From contig NZ_JAMGBA010000001.1 in assembly GCF_023516455.1 (NCBI RefSeq), positions 806,001-870,000 of the forward strand: a stretch of 64,000 nucleotides of DNA. Direction: 5' to 3'. The position numbers and the translations under genes were made by a program. The notes beneath the pieces were generated by a model. The model was not told the origin of the DNA. It did no database searches and saw only the letters and a program-made list of their open reading frames with translations. Each line of letters starts with the position of its first letter. Within the stretch, counting starts at the first letter, position 1. Origin of the DNA: Sphingomonas caseinilytica (GTDB lineage: Bacteria; Pseudomonadota; Alphaproteobacteria; Sphingomonadales; Sphingomonadaceae). Below, one piece after another: positions 53,752 to 61,871 of this stretch.

Positions 53752-53820
53752 CGTCATTGCGAGCATAGCGAAGCAATCTAGGTTCTGGATCGCCACGTCG
53801 CTTTGCTCCTCGCGATGACG
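53752..53820. repeat. Palindromic repeat, copy 1
   Basis: CGTCATTGCGAG at one end and CTCGCGATGACG at the other bracket internal AGCGAAGCAATC and GCTTTGCTCC, forming an imperfect long hairpin. The same element recurs at 56001-56081. This REP-like family is common in alphaproteobacterial intergenic regions. It lies between paaE and the downstream aminotransferase gene. Confidence 0.85.
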
Positions 53821-53821
53821 A

Positions 53822-54895
53822 TTACGCGTCGTAGTCGACGGCTACGCCTTCACCCACCGGCACCGACTGGCAGGTGAGGATGTAGCCGGCGGCGATTTCC
53901 TCGTCGGTCAGGCCGTAACGGGCCGCCATTTCGACCTTGCCCTTGGTGACCTTGGCCCGGCAGGTGGCGCAGACACCTGCCTTGCAAGCGAATGGCGCGG
54001 GCAATCCCGCCTCCCGAGCGCTGTCGAGGATATTCGCCTCGGTGAACTCAACCTTCCGGGTACGTCCGTCCAAGGTGACGCTGAGCGTGAGCCCCGCGGC
54101 CTTCTCCTGAAGCTGGGCCATTTGCGCGGCGAGTGCCGCCGAGGGCCGGCCGGCGAGGAAACGTTCGATGTGGATCCGGTCCTTGGGGACGCCCCGGTCG
54201 TTCAACGCCGCTTCCGCAGCATCCATCATCGGCCCGGGCCCGCAAATGAACCATGCATCGATAGAAGACACTTCGTCGACCAGGTGATCGATCGCCTCGT
54301 CGCAGGTTTCGCGGTCAAGCATGCCGTTGAACAAATCGACATCACCCTCCTCGTCGCTGAGGAAGTGATAGAGCTCGAACCGCCCGAGGTACTTGTCCTT
54401 GAGCGACGCCAGTGCCTCCAGGAAGATGATCGAGTTGGCGTCGCGGTTGCCGTAGAACAGGGTGAAACGGCTGTCAGGCTCGGTGCCCAGCGCCGTTTTT
54501 ACCAGCGACATGACGGGCGTGATCCCCGAACCGCCGGCGAAGGCAACGTATCGCCGCTTGGCGGTTGGATCGAAATCGACGGTGAACGACCCATGCGGAG
54601 TCATGACGTCGAGCGTATCGCCAGCCTTCAGATTGTCGCCGACCCAGTTCGAAAAGACGCCGCCAGCGATCCGCTTCACGGTGACCTTCAGCTGGTCCTC
54701 GCTCGGCGCGACGCACAGCGAATAGTTGCGCCGGACTTCTTCCCCATTGATGTCGACGCGCACCGACAGATGCTGGCCTGCCTTGAAGCGGAATGCATCC
54801 TCAAGGCCTTCCGGGACCTCGAAACGGATGGAATTCGCCTCATCGGTTTCCGCCACGATCTCCGCGACCCGCAGCTTGTAGAAATGCTCGGCCAT
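53822..54895 (-). CDS. paaE: Phenylacetyl-CoA epoxidase reductase PaaE
   Basis: This 357-residue NAD(P)H reductase supplies electrons to the PaaABC epoxidase. The N-terminal FAD/NAD ferredoxin-reductase module (RRNYSLCVAPSEDQL, GSGITPVMSLVKTAL) is followed by a C-terminal [2Fe-2S] ferredoxin domain (CKAGVCATCRAKV and a later ILTCQS). It is the last gene of paaABCE on this strand and follows paaC after four bases; paaD, usually between them, is absent here. Confidence 0.95.
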   Translation of the reverse strand: MAEHFYKLRVAEIVAETDEANSIRFEVPEGLEDAFRFKAGQHLSVRVDINGEEVRRNYSLCVAPSEDQLKVTVKRIAGGVFSNWVGDNLKAGDTLDVMTPHGSFTVDFDPTAKRRYVAFAGGSGITPVMSLVKTALGTEPDSRFTLFYGNRDANSIIFLEALASLKDKYLGRFELYHFLSDEEGDVDLFNGMLDRETCDEAIDHLVDEVSSIDAWFICGPGPMMDAAEAALNDRGVPKDRIHIERFLAGRPSAALAAQMAQLQEKAAGLTLSVTLDGRTRKVEFTEANILDSAREAGLPAPFACKAGVCATCRAKVTKGKVEMAARYGLTDEEIAAGYILTCQSVPVGEGVAVDYDA

Positions 54896-54899
54896 CAGC

Positions 54900-55700
54900 C
54901 TACCACTGAGCGTCGGGATAGGTGCGGGGCAGGAACTGCATCACGGCCAGCAAGTGGCCGAGATGTTCGCTGTGATGGCCGCGACGTCCGCCAAGGATGG
55001 CGCGCTGGTCTGCCGGTACCGCCAGCTTCGCTTCCGCGAGAACCGCCGCGATGACAGAGCGATATTCGCCCTCGAACAGGCGCGGGTCGACGGCGATGCC
55101 GTCGGCGATCAGCCCTTCGAGCACCTCGTCGACCTCGAACAGCTCGGGCACGAAGCGCCAGCACCAATCCAGCCCCTCGGCCATCCGCCGCGCGCTTTCC
55201 TCTGTCCCGTCGCCGAGGCGGATGGTCCAGTCGGCGGCCAGTTCGCGGTGATAGGCGACTTCCTTCACGCCCTTGGCGGCAATGGCCGCGATCCGCTCGT
55301 CGGAGGATGCCGCGAGCCGCTCGTAAAGCATGTGCTGCCAGGTCGAGAAAAGCAGCTGCCGAGCGATCGTTTGGGCGAAATCGCCATTTGGCTGCTCGAC
55401 CAGCCAGCAATTCTTCCAATCGAGCACGTCGCGGTGGAAGGCGAGCTTGTCGGCGTCGCCGGCGAGCCCGAGAAAATTCGTCCCCTGCCCGATCAGGTCG
55501 AGCGCAAGGTTTGCGAGGCTGAGATCGACCTCCAGCGCCGGCGCATGTCCGCACCATTCGCTGAGGCGCTGGCCGAGGATCAGCGCATCGTCACCGAGGC
55601 GCTGGCAATAATCCTGCATTGCCGGGATCGCTTCAGGCGCGACCGGGTCCGTGCGGCCGCGCTTCACCAGATCGGCATCAATCTTCGAACGCGTGGCCAT
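54900..55700 (-). CDS. paaC: Phenylacetyl-CoA epoxidase structural subunit PaaC
   Basis: This 266-residue ferritin-like protein forms the catalytically silent partner of PaaA in the 1,2-epoxidase. Sequence landmarks: CQRLGDDALILGQRLSEWCGHAPALEVDLSLANLALDLIGQGTNFL and FEGEYRSVIAAVLAEAKLAVPADQRAILGGRRGHHSEHLGHLLA. It overlaps paaB by one base and precedes paaE by four. Confidence 0.95.
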   Translation of the reverse strand: MATRSKIDADLVKRGRTDPVAPEAIPAMQDYCQRLGDDALILGQRLSEWCGHAPALEVDLSLANLALDLIGQGTNFLGLAGDADKLAFHRDVLDWKNCWLVEQPNGDFAQTIARQLLFSTWQHMLYERLAASSDERIAAIAAKGVKEVAYHRELAADWTIRLGDGTEESARRMAEGLDWCWRFVPELFEVDEVLEGLIADGIAVDPRLFEGEYRSVIAAVLAEAKLAVPADQRAILGGRRGHHSEHLGHLLAVMQFLPRTYPDAQW

Positions 55701-55990
55701 CAGATGTGCTTCACCACGTCGGGAATGTCGTAGAAGGTCGGGTGGCGGTAGATCTTGTCCTCCGCCGGTTCGAACAGCTCGCCCGCCTGCTCAGGATCAG
55801 ACGCCACGATGTCGGTCGACTTCACGACCCACAGGCTCACCCCTTCGAGGCGCCGGGTGTAGGTATCGCGCGCGTGGCGGAGCGCGAGCTCCGGGTCAGG
55901 AGCATGAACGCTGCCAACGTGGCGATGGCTAAGACCGCCCTTCGCACGAACAAACACCTCCCAAAGCGGCCAGTCGTGACCTTGGCTCAC
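55700..55990 (-). CDS. paaB: Phenylacetyl-CoA epoxidase subunit PaaB
   Basis: This 96-residue small subunit matches PaaB (WPLWEVFVRAKGGLSHRHVGSVHAPDPELALRHARDTYTRR). It helps PaaA-PaaC assemble. A palindromic repeat lies between it and paaA, interrupting an otherwise tight operon; transcription may still pass through. It is followed by paaC with a one-base overlap. Confidence 0.95.
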   Translation of the reverse strand: MSQGHDWPLWEVFVRAKGGLSHRHVGSVHAPDPELALRHARDTYTRRLEGVSLWVVKSTDIVASDPEQAGELFEPAEDKIYRHPTFYDIPDVVKHI

Positions 55991-56000
55991 ATTCCCTCTC

Positions 56001-56081
56001 CGTCATTGCGAGCGATAGCGAAGCAATCCAGCTTCACTTCCTCGTCTGGATTGCTTCGTCGCTGCGCTCCTCGCAATGACG
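56001..56081. repeat. Palindromic repeat, copy 2, within the paa operon
   Basis: This is a near-perfect 81-base hairpin: CGTCATTGCGAGCGATAGCG and AAGCAATCCAG on the left pair with CTGGATTGCTTCG and CGCTCCTCGCAATGACG on the right. It is a fuller copy of the element at 53752-53820 and lies in the paaA-paaB gap. Such hairpins can stabilise upstream mRNA or lower downstream expression, adjusting the subunit ratio (inference). Confidence 0.9.
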
Positions 56082-56091
56082 AAGGTTAAAT

Positions 56092-57075
56092 TCAAGCGGC
56101 CTGTTTGGCCCGCCGCTTCTCTTCATAAGCCGCGGCAGCATCGCGCACCCAGGCGCCATTGTCCCAAGCGTCGCGCCGAGCCTTCATCCGTTCCTTGGCG
56201 ACCGGCCCCTCGCCGCGCACGACGGCGTAAAATTCTTCCCAGTCGACCTCGCCAAAGTCGTAGCCGCCCTTGGCCTCGTTCCACTTCACTTCGGGATCCG
56301 GAACGGAGAGGTTCAGGAAGTCCGCCTGCGGCACGGTAATGTCGACGAACTTCTGGCGGAGCTCGTCATTGGTCTCCCGCTTGATCCGCCAGCGCATCGA
56401 GCGCTCGGTATTGGGCGAATTGTCATCGGGCGGCCCGAACATCATCAGCGACGGCCACCACCAGCGATTGAGCGCATCCTGCGCCATCCGCTTCTGCTCC
56501 GGCGTACCATTGGCTAGCGCAATCATGATTTCATAGCCCTGGCGCTGGTGGAAGCTTTCTTCCTTGCACACGCGGACCATGGCGCGCGCGTAGGGGCCAT
56601 ATGACGTGCGCTGCAGCGGCACCTGGTTCATGATCGCCGCGCCGTCGACCAGCCAGCCGATCGCGCCGATATCCGCCCAGGTCAGCGTCGGATAGTTGAA
56701 GATGGTGCTGTACTTGGCCTTCCCCGAATGGAGGGCCTCGACCATTTCCTCGCGGCTGGTGCCGAGCGTTTCCGCCGCACAGTAGAGGTAGAGGCCGTGG
56801 CCGCCTTCATCCTGCACCTTGGCGAGCAGGATCGCCTTGCGGCGCAGCGAGGGCGCGCGGGTGATCCAGTTGCCTTCAGGGAGCATGCCGACGATTTCGC
56901 TGTGCGCGTGCTGGCTGATCTGCCGGACCAGCGTCTTGCGATATGCGTCCGGCATCCAGTCCTTTGGCTCGATGAACTCGTCCGCCGCGACGCGCGCCTC
57001 AAAGGCCGCGACGAGTTCCGGCTCTTCAGCCGTCTCGATCGGCTTCACATTCTTGCTGAGTTCGGTCGTGTACAT
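56092..57075 (-). CDS. paaA: Phenylacetyl-CoA epoxidase catalytic subunit PaaA
   Basis: This roughly 327-residue diiron oxygenase epoxidises phenylacetyl-CoA. Iron-ligand motifs: [17 protein letters not shown]; and [49 protein letters not shown] is characteristic. ATGs at 57084 and 57075 and a GTG at 57111 are possible starts; I choose 57075 by homology. First gene of the minus-strand paa set. Confidence 0.96.
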   Translation of the reverse strand: MYTTELSKNVKPIETAEEPELVAAFEARVAADEFIEPKDWMPDAYRKTLVRQISQHAHSEIVGMLPEGNWITRAPSLRRKAILLAKVQDEGGHGLYLYCAAETLGTSREEMVEALHSGKAKYSTIFNYPTLTWADIGAIGWLVDGAAIMNQVPLQRTSYGPYARAMVRVCKEESFHQRQGYEIMIALANGTPEQKRMAQDALNRWWWPSLMMFGPPDDNSPNTERSMRWRIKRETNDELRQKFVDITVPQADFLNLSVPDPEVKWNEAKGGYDFGEVDWEEFYAVVRGEGPVAKERMKARRDAWDNGAWVRDAAAAYEEKRRAKQAA

Positions 57076-57141
57076 GCGCCGCATGTAGCGATTTAAAGCG
57101 CCAGCTTCCACCCTCGCGAGTGAATGCCGGGCGAGGCGCGA

Positions 57142-57648
57142 CTATTGGTAATCGACGGTTACCGAGATGTTGCCCGAATAGGTCCCGTCGGCCGTCGAAG
57201 GCACGGCAATCGACCCGCCAATATTGAAATCCCTGCCCGGCGAACCCGAATTGGTGAGCGTGATGGTGGCCGGCGCATCCGGAACGAAGGGGATCGTAGC
57301 CCCGGTCGCCGTGTTCACCAGATTGATGATGGGTATCGTAATTCGAACGATTTGAGCGTTCGAACCCTGAACGTTCATGATCCCCTGACGCACGGTGCCC
57401 GCGCAGGTCGCACCGCTTGGGCAGGTGACTGCTCCGGACTGGCTGATGGCGACCGTGTAAGTTCCCGGCGTGCCCGACAGGGTGATGGTTCCAAAATCGA
57501 GATTCTGCTTCGCCGTCAGCTGCAGGGATTTAACGACCTTGGCATTGGCCTGGATCGTCGTGGATGCCGATTGCGCATGGGCGGGTGGAGCGAGGCTCGC
57601 CATCGCGAGCGCAGCTATTGTCCAGCGAAGATTCAAAGTGAGATTCAC
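57142..57648 (-). CDS. DUF4402 secreted protein
   Basis: This 168-residue protein has a signal peptide ending APPAHA and a beta-rich domain (LDFGTITLSGTPGTYTVAISQSGAVTCPSGATCAG) of the DUF4402 type, with two cysteines likely paired. The family is abundant in sphingomonads and probably forms or decorates envelope fibres; direct function is unknown. It is upstream of paaA on the same strand but separated by about 66 bases. Confidence 0.82.
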   Translation of the reverse strand: MNLTLNLRWTIAALAMASLAPPAHAQSASTTIQANAKVVKSLQLTAKQNLDFGTITLSGTPGTYTVAISQSGAVTCPSGATCAGTVRQGIMNVQGSNAQIVRITIPIINLVNTATGATIPFVPDAPATITLTNSGSPGRDFNIGGSIAVPSTADGTYSGNISVTVDYQ

Positions 57649-57737
57649 GGTCGGTCCAGTTCAATCCAGACCGCATCGATACGACTGCGTGGTAAAAAAG
57701 CGGTTAACCAGAAGTAGCTTGCACCCATATCGAACGA

Positions 57738-57767
57738 TTGCGGCCTGACCGCCCGCCACCTTATAGG
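57738..57767 (+). promoter_or_regulatory. Candidate promoter of the hydroxylase-paaG-sulfotransferase operon
   Basis: TTGCGG (57738-57743), an 18-base spacer and TATAGG (57762-57767) lie 35 bases before the first hydroxylase gene in the gap to the divergent DUF4402 gene. The match is moderate and unsupported experimentally. Confidence 0.35.
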
Positions 57768-57801
57768 GATCGAAGATCAATTCGTTTCGCTCGCAAGGAC
57801 A

Positions 57802-58749
57802 ATGTCATTCATGCGTCTCAGCAAGCCCTTGCTGCAGCTTCCAATCCGCTTCGACGCCGATCGGCTTGCGGCCGAGGTGAACGCATTGCCGGCTTCGGCA
57901 TGGTTGCCGCACCCGACCGGGTTCGTCGGCAATGAAGCGGTTCCGCTGGTGTCGCCGGGCGGCCTGCCGAACGATGACTTCGATGGTCCGATGGCACCGA
58001 CGGAAGCCCTGAAACAATTACCCTACGTCATGGACCTGATGGCGGACTTGGGCTGCGTTTGGGGCCGAAGCAGGCTGATGGCGTTGGCGGCCGGTGCCGA
58101 TGTCCCGATCCACATCGACGTTCATTATCATTGGCGGACACATCGCCGCCTCCATATTCCGGTGGTTACCAATCCCGGGGTGTTGTTCACCGTCAACAAC
58201 GAAACCGTTCACATGGAAGCCGGCGAATGCTGGCTGTTCGACTCATTCTCGCTCCACAAGGTCCAGAACAAGGGGTCGGAACGGCGTATCCATCTCGTCC
58301 TGGATACGGTGGGCGGCCAAAAGCTGTGGGACCTGGTGGAAGCGGCATCGACCCTCGACCCTCGCGAAGCAGCGGTTTGGGATGGCAAACCAGGCCGGCC
58401 GCTGGCTTTCGAGCAGTTCAACCGACCGAAAGTCATGTCGCCGTGGGAGATGAAGCAGCATATCGACTATGTGCTGGACCATGCCCCACCGGAAGCCAGG
58501 ATGGGTGCGGTTGCGATGCGGCTGGATCGATTCCTGTCCGGCTGGCACGCGGCCTGGGCGCAGTTCGGCACTTCTGACGAAGGCCTTCCCGCTTACCAGG
58601 CGCTAATCCAGCAGATGAGAGCCGAACTCACGTCGCTCAATGCCCAGCAGGTGAAGCTGCAGAACGAACAGGGGCTTGGCTTCGTCCTTGATGCGCTGGT
58701 GCTGTGGAACGCCGTCGCCCCGCCCTCTATGCCACCGCGCATTCAGTAA
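57802..58749 (+). CDS. Asp/Asn beta-hydroxylase-fold protein, N-terminal member of operon
   Basis: This 315-residue protein has a jelly-roll Fe(II)/2-oxoglutarate-type motif as in aspartyl/asparaginyl beta-hydroxylases: His104 in HIDVHYHW, then RRLHIPVVTNPGVLFTVN, and His152 in FDSFSLHKVQNKGSERRIHLVLD. About 150 C-terminal residues extend beyond the domain, helical and of unknown role. It probably hydroxylates a peptide or small molecule; the target is unknown. It starts an operon with paaG, a sulfotransferase and a second hydroxylase. Start may be 57802 or 57811. Confidence 0.78.
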   Translation: MSFMRLSKPLLQLPIRFDADRLAAEVNALPASAWLPHPTGFVGNEAVPLVSPGGLPNDDFDGPMAPTEALKQLPYVMDLMADLGCVWGRSRLMALAAGADVPIHIDVHYHWRTHRRLHIPVVTNPGVLFTVNNETVHMEAGECWLFDSFSLHKVQNKGSERRIHLVLDTVGGQKLWDLVEAASTLDPREAAVWDGKPGRPLAFEQFNRPKVMSPWEMKQHIDYVLDHAPPEARMGAVAMRLDRFLSGWHAAWAQFGTSDEGLPAYQALIQQMRAELTSLNAQQVKLQNEQGLGFVLDALVLWNAVAPPSMPPRIQ

Positions 58750-58778
58750 CCGCGCTATCGCCTACGGAGAATCTCCCC

Positions 58779-59558
58779 GTGACCTATGAAACCATCCTGT
58801 TCGAGCAATCTGACGGAATAGCTCGGATCACGCTCAATCGTCCTGACCGGCTCAACAGCTTCACCCGGGCGATGCATTCGGAGTTGCGCGACTGCCTTCA
58901 AAAGCTGGGCGATTCACGTGTCGTGGTCCTTACCGGCGCGGGACGGGGATTCTGCGCCGGGCAGGATCTCAATGACCGCGCCGTTGCGCCCGGCGAGGCC
59001 GTCGATCTTGGCGAAACCGTTGAGGAAAGTTGGAACCCGCTGATCCGGACGCTCGCCGAATTGCAGCAACCGGTGATCGCCCGGGTCAATGGGGTGGCTG
59101 CGGGGGCCGGAGCCAATATCGCACTGGCTTGCGACCTCGTGATCGCGGGGAAATCGGCGAAGTTCATCCAGAGCTTTTCCGCGCTGGGGCTTATCCCGGA
59201 CAGTGGCGGTAGCTGGCATCTGCCGCGCCTTGTCGGACAGGCTCGCGCGCTGGGGCTCGCGCTGACCGGAGAGCCGCTTGCCGCCGAGAAGGCCGCGGAA
59301 TGGGGCCTGATCTGGAAGGCGGTCGACGACGAGCTGCTCGATTCCGAGGTCGATGCTGTGGCGACTAAGTTGGCGTCTCTTCCTCCGCTTGGGTTGGCGG
59401 CGATCAAGAAGATCATCAGGACGTCCTGGAGCCGCTCGCTCGACGAGGAGCTTGATCTCCAGCGCGACGAAATGCGGCGGTTGGGCTTCACGCACGACTA
59501 TCGAGAAGGTGTTGCCGCCTTCCTCGAGAAACGCTCGCCGACGTTCACCGGCAAATGA
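58779..59558 (+). CDS. paaG: Oxepin-CoA-forming isomerase PaaG
   Basis: This 259-residue crotonase-fold enzyme converts the ring epoxide of phenylacetyl-CoA to oxepin-CoA. The catalytic Asp lies in LGLIPDSGGSW, the PaaG form of the motif, with GRGFCAGQDLNDR for the oxyanion hole. It starts at GTG behind GGAGA; longer upstream frames overlap the hydroxylase gene and are not used. Its end overlaps the sulfotransferase by four bases, placing a phenylacetate enzyme inside an otherwise unrelated operon. Confidence 0.92.
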   Translation: MTYETILFEQSDGIARITLNRPDRLNSFTRAMHSELRDCLQKLGDSRVVVLTGAGRGFCAGQDLNDRAVAPGEAVDLGETVEESWNPLIRTLAELQQPVIARVNGVAAGAGANIALACDLVIAGKSAKFIQSFSALGLIPDSGGSWHLPRLVGQARALGLALTGEPLAAEKAAEWGLIWKAVDDELLDSEVDAVATKLASLPPLGLAAIKKIIRTSWSRSLDEELDLQRDEMRRLGFTHDYREGVAAFLEKRSPTFTGK

Positions 59559-60178
59559 TCATCTCGACGCTTCACAATTTCCTGTTCGTTGCGATTCCAA
59601 AGACCGGGACGCATTCGGTCCGGCAGGCGCTTCGGGAGCATATGGGGCCGCAGGACCTGGAACAGGTCGGCCTGTTCGTGCAGAAGAAATTTCCTGTGCC
59701 GGAGCTGGCCAAGCTGCAGCACGGCCACCTCACGCTCCAGCAGATCCGCCCCTATTTGCGGCCGGCGGAATGGGAATCGCTCTTCAAATTCGCCTTCGTC
59801 AGGAATCCGTTCGACCGCTTCATCTCCTATTGTGCCTTCATGACGCGGGCCCAGGGCGATTTCGAACGGGATCCCCAGCGGGTCATGCGCCACTTCCTGT
59901 TCGAGGCGCCGCCCCACGGGCATTTGCTGTTCCAGCCGCAACATGGATTTGTGACTGATGAGGACGGAAGCCTGCTCACCGACCAGGTCGGACGGGTCGA
60001 ACAAATGCAGCAAAGCTATGACGAGATCGCCGGCAAGATCGGCATTCCGAGCCGACCGCTCGACAAGGTCAATTCGAGCGAGCGGCGTGATTATCGCGAT
60101 TATTACGACCAGCAGCTGATCGACGGCGTGGAACGCATCTACGCCCGGGATTTGGAACTGTTCGGCTATCAGTTCTAA
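59555..60178 (+). CDS. Sulfotransferase family 2 protein
   Basis: This 207-residue PAPS-dependent sulfotransferase has the 5'-phosphosulfate loop IPKTGTHSVRQ (residues 14-24) and the 3'-phosphate motif FAFVRNPFDRFISY. The group includes carbohydrate and protein sulfotransferases; the acceptor here is unknown. It is coupled to paaG by ATGA and to the next hydroxylase by a TAATG overlap. Confidence 0.83.
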   Translation: MIISTLHNFLFVAIPKTGTHSVRQALREHMGPQDLEQVGLFVQKKFPVPELAKLQHGHLTLQQIRPYLRPAEWESLFKFAFVRNPFDRFISYCAFMTRAQGDFERDPQRVMRHFLFEAPPHGHLLFQPQHGFVTDEDGSLLTDQVGRVEQMQQSYDEIAGKIGIPSRPLDKVNSSERRDYRDYYDQQLIDGVERIYARDLELFGYQF

Positions 60179-60801
60179 TGGAACCCATGGAACCGAATCC
60201 CCGAAAGACGACCTCAATCCGAGAGCTCGGCGCTATCGATATCGGAGCGCTGCGCGAGGCCGTGCTGGCATTGTCGGAATCCGATTGGGAGGCGGGGAAT
60301 GCGAACAAGCCCAACCGCTTCGGGGCGCTCGACGCGACCCAGCACATCATCTTCCGCTTCGTTTCCAACTTCACCGACTGGCGCCAAAGCTACGAAACGC
60401 CGCTGTGGAGCGAGTGGAAAGGCCTGCTGGAGCCGGTGCTTGCCCAGGCGACCGCCGCATTCGGCTATCGGCACGGCGCCTTTCCCCGGGTCATGCTGGC
60501 GCGCATGGCACCCGGCGGTGTGATCCATCCGCACAAGGACCAGAACCCCGCCGCCAAATGGCCGCACAAGATCCACGTCCCCCTGGTTACGAACGAGGGA
60601 GTGACATTCTTTGTCGAGGGGACTGGCTATCACCTCCCGGAAGGGCAGGCGGTCGAGGTGAACAATATGGGGCTGCACGCGGTCGCCAACCGCGGTGACA
60701 GCCAGCGCATTCACCTGATTTTCGAATATTATGACGTCGACCAGCCGGAGCCGGACTGGCTTGCCGGGTTGCAGTCGGCTGCAGTCTCTTCAGGCAGCTA
60801 G
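60178..60801 (+). CDS. Second Asp/Asn beta-hydroxylase-fold protein
   Basis: This 207-residue protein has the same fold as the first gene of the operon: His119 in HPHKDQNP, IHVPLVTNEGVTFFVEG and His167 in NNMGLHAVANRGDSQRIHLIFEYYD. It is a compact single-domain form with no C-terminal extension. Overlap with the sulfotransferase stop by one base suggests joint action; a hydroxylated product could be sulfated (inference). It ends one base before the convergent dehydratase gene. Confidence 0.78.
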   Translation: MEPMEPNPRKTTSIRELGAIDIGALREAVLALSESDWEAGNANKPNRFGALDATQHIIFRFVSNFTDWRQSYETPLWSEWKGLLEPVLAQATAAFGYRHGAFPRVMLARMAPGGVIHPHKDQNPAAKWPHKIHVPLVTNEGVTFFVEGTGYHLPEGQAVEVNNMGLHAVANRGDSQRIHLIFEYYDVDQPEPDWLAGLQSAAVSSGS

Positions 60802-60802
60802 A

Positions 60803-61759
60803 TCAGGTTACGAGCTCGGCAAACTTCGCAAGATCGATATTGCCGCCAGAGACGATGCAGACGATCGGCCCCTCGCCTGCCTTGCCGGTCAAAGCGGCTG
60901 CAAGCGAAAGTGCTCCGGCGCCCTCTGAAACGGCACGGGATTTCTCCGCGATCAGTCTCATCGCGTCACGCGTTTGATCGAGGGTCACGATGATCGAGCC
61001 ATCGACGACCGCCTGCATGCGCTGCCACATCCGCTCGGTGACGCTTTGCCCGCCTGCCCCGTCCACGAACGATGCTTGCCAGTCGGGGAATTTGCTCGGC
61101 ACCCCTTCGCGCAAGGAATAGGCATAGGGCGCGGCCGTTTCCGGCTCGGCGCCCAACACGCGCACATCCGGGCGTAGCGCCTTAACCGCGCTTCCAACGC
61201 CGGTGATCAGCCCGCCACCGCCGATCGCGGCAATGACGGTCCTCACATCGGGCGCGTCTTCGACGATTTCGAGGCCCATGGTGCCGTGGCCGGCGATGAA
61301 GTCCTGGTTGTCGAACGGATGGATGAAAGTGCCATCGAGCCCAGGAAAGGCGTGAGCCTCGGCGGCCTTCCAGGCTTCCGCGTAGGAAACGGGTACGATG
61401 GTAGCGCCAAGCGCCCGCATCCGGTCGAGCTTGGTTTGCGGCGCCGTTTCAATTGCGACCACCGAGCAGGGAATGCCCGCAGCGCGAGCAGCATAGGCGA
61501 CGCCCTGCCCCGCATTGCCGGCGCTGATCGTCCACACCCCCTTCGCCTTGTCCTCGTCCGAGAGCTTGGCGACGGCGTTAGCCGCGCCCCGAATCTTGTA
61601 GGCGTTGGTCGGCTGGAGATTCTCCAGCTTGAGCCGGATGTCGGGACCGCCCAGGCCCAGATCGAGCCGGACGAGTGGAGTCCGAAGCACCGTCCCCGCG
61701 ACGTTGCGCCGGGCTGCTTCAATGTCGCTGAGCTCAATGGGTTGTACCGGTGGGATCAT
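60803..61759 (-). CDS. PLP-dependent serine/threonine dehydratase-like
   Basis: This roughly 318-residue fold-type II PLP enzyme has its lysine in TNAYKIRGAANA, the phosphate-binding SAGNAGQG (usual form SSGNHGQA), GGGGLITG and a C-terminal EGAGALSLAAAL. It is a serine/threonine dehydratase-type enzyme; it lacks the ACT domains of long biosynthetic threonine deaminases. The start at 61759 (MIPPVQP) is preferred over one eight codons upstream. A palindromic repeat separates it from paaZ. Confidence 0.87.
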   Translation of the reverse strand: MIPPVQPIELSDIEAARRNVAGTVLRTPLVRLDLGLGGPDIRLKLENLQPTNAYKIRGAANAVAKLSDEDKAKGVWTISAGNAGQGVAYAARAAGIPCSVVAIETAPQTKLDRMRALGATIVPVSYAEAWKAAEAHAFPGLDGTFIHPFDNQDFIAGHGTMGLEIVEDAPDVRTVIAAIGGGGLITGVGSAVKALRPDVRVLGAEPETAAPYAYSLREGVPSKFPDWQASFVDGAGGQSVTERMWQRMQAVVDGSIIVTLDQTRDAMRLIAEKSRAVSEGAGALSLAAALTGKAGEGPIVCIVSGGNIDLAKFAELVT

Positions 61760-61781
61760 GGCTGCCTCGGAACTTAGCTTC

Positions 61782-61862
61782 ACCCTGAACTTGTTTCAGG
61801 GCCCATTTTCGTGAAGGGCTGCTTGGCTTCCAAAATGGATGCTGAAACGAGTTCAGCATGAC
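61782..61862. repeat. Palindromic repeat of a second type before paaZ
   Basis: CTGAACTTGTTTCAG (61785-61799) and CTGAAACGAGTTCAG (61842-61856) are inverted copies differing by one base, with CCATTTT (61803-61809) and AAAATGG (61832-61838) inside. It differs from the copies at 53752 and 56001. It occupies nearly all of the gap between divergent genes and could contain or influence the paaZ promoter. Confidence 0.85.
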
Positions 61863-61871
61863 GAGGTCAGG

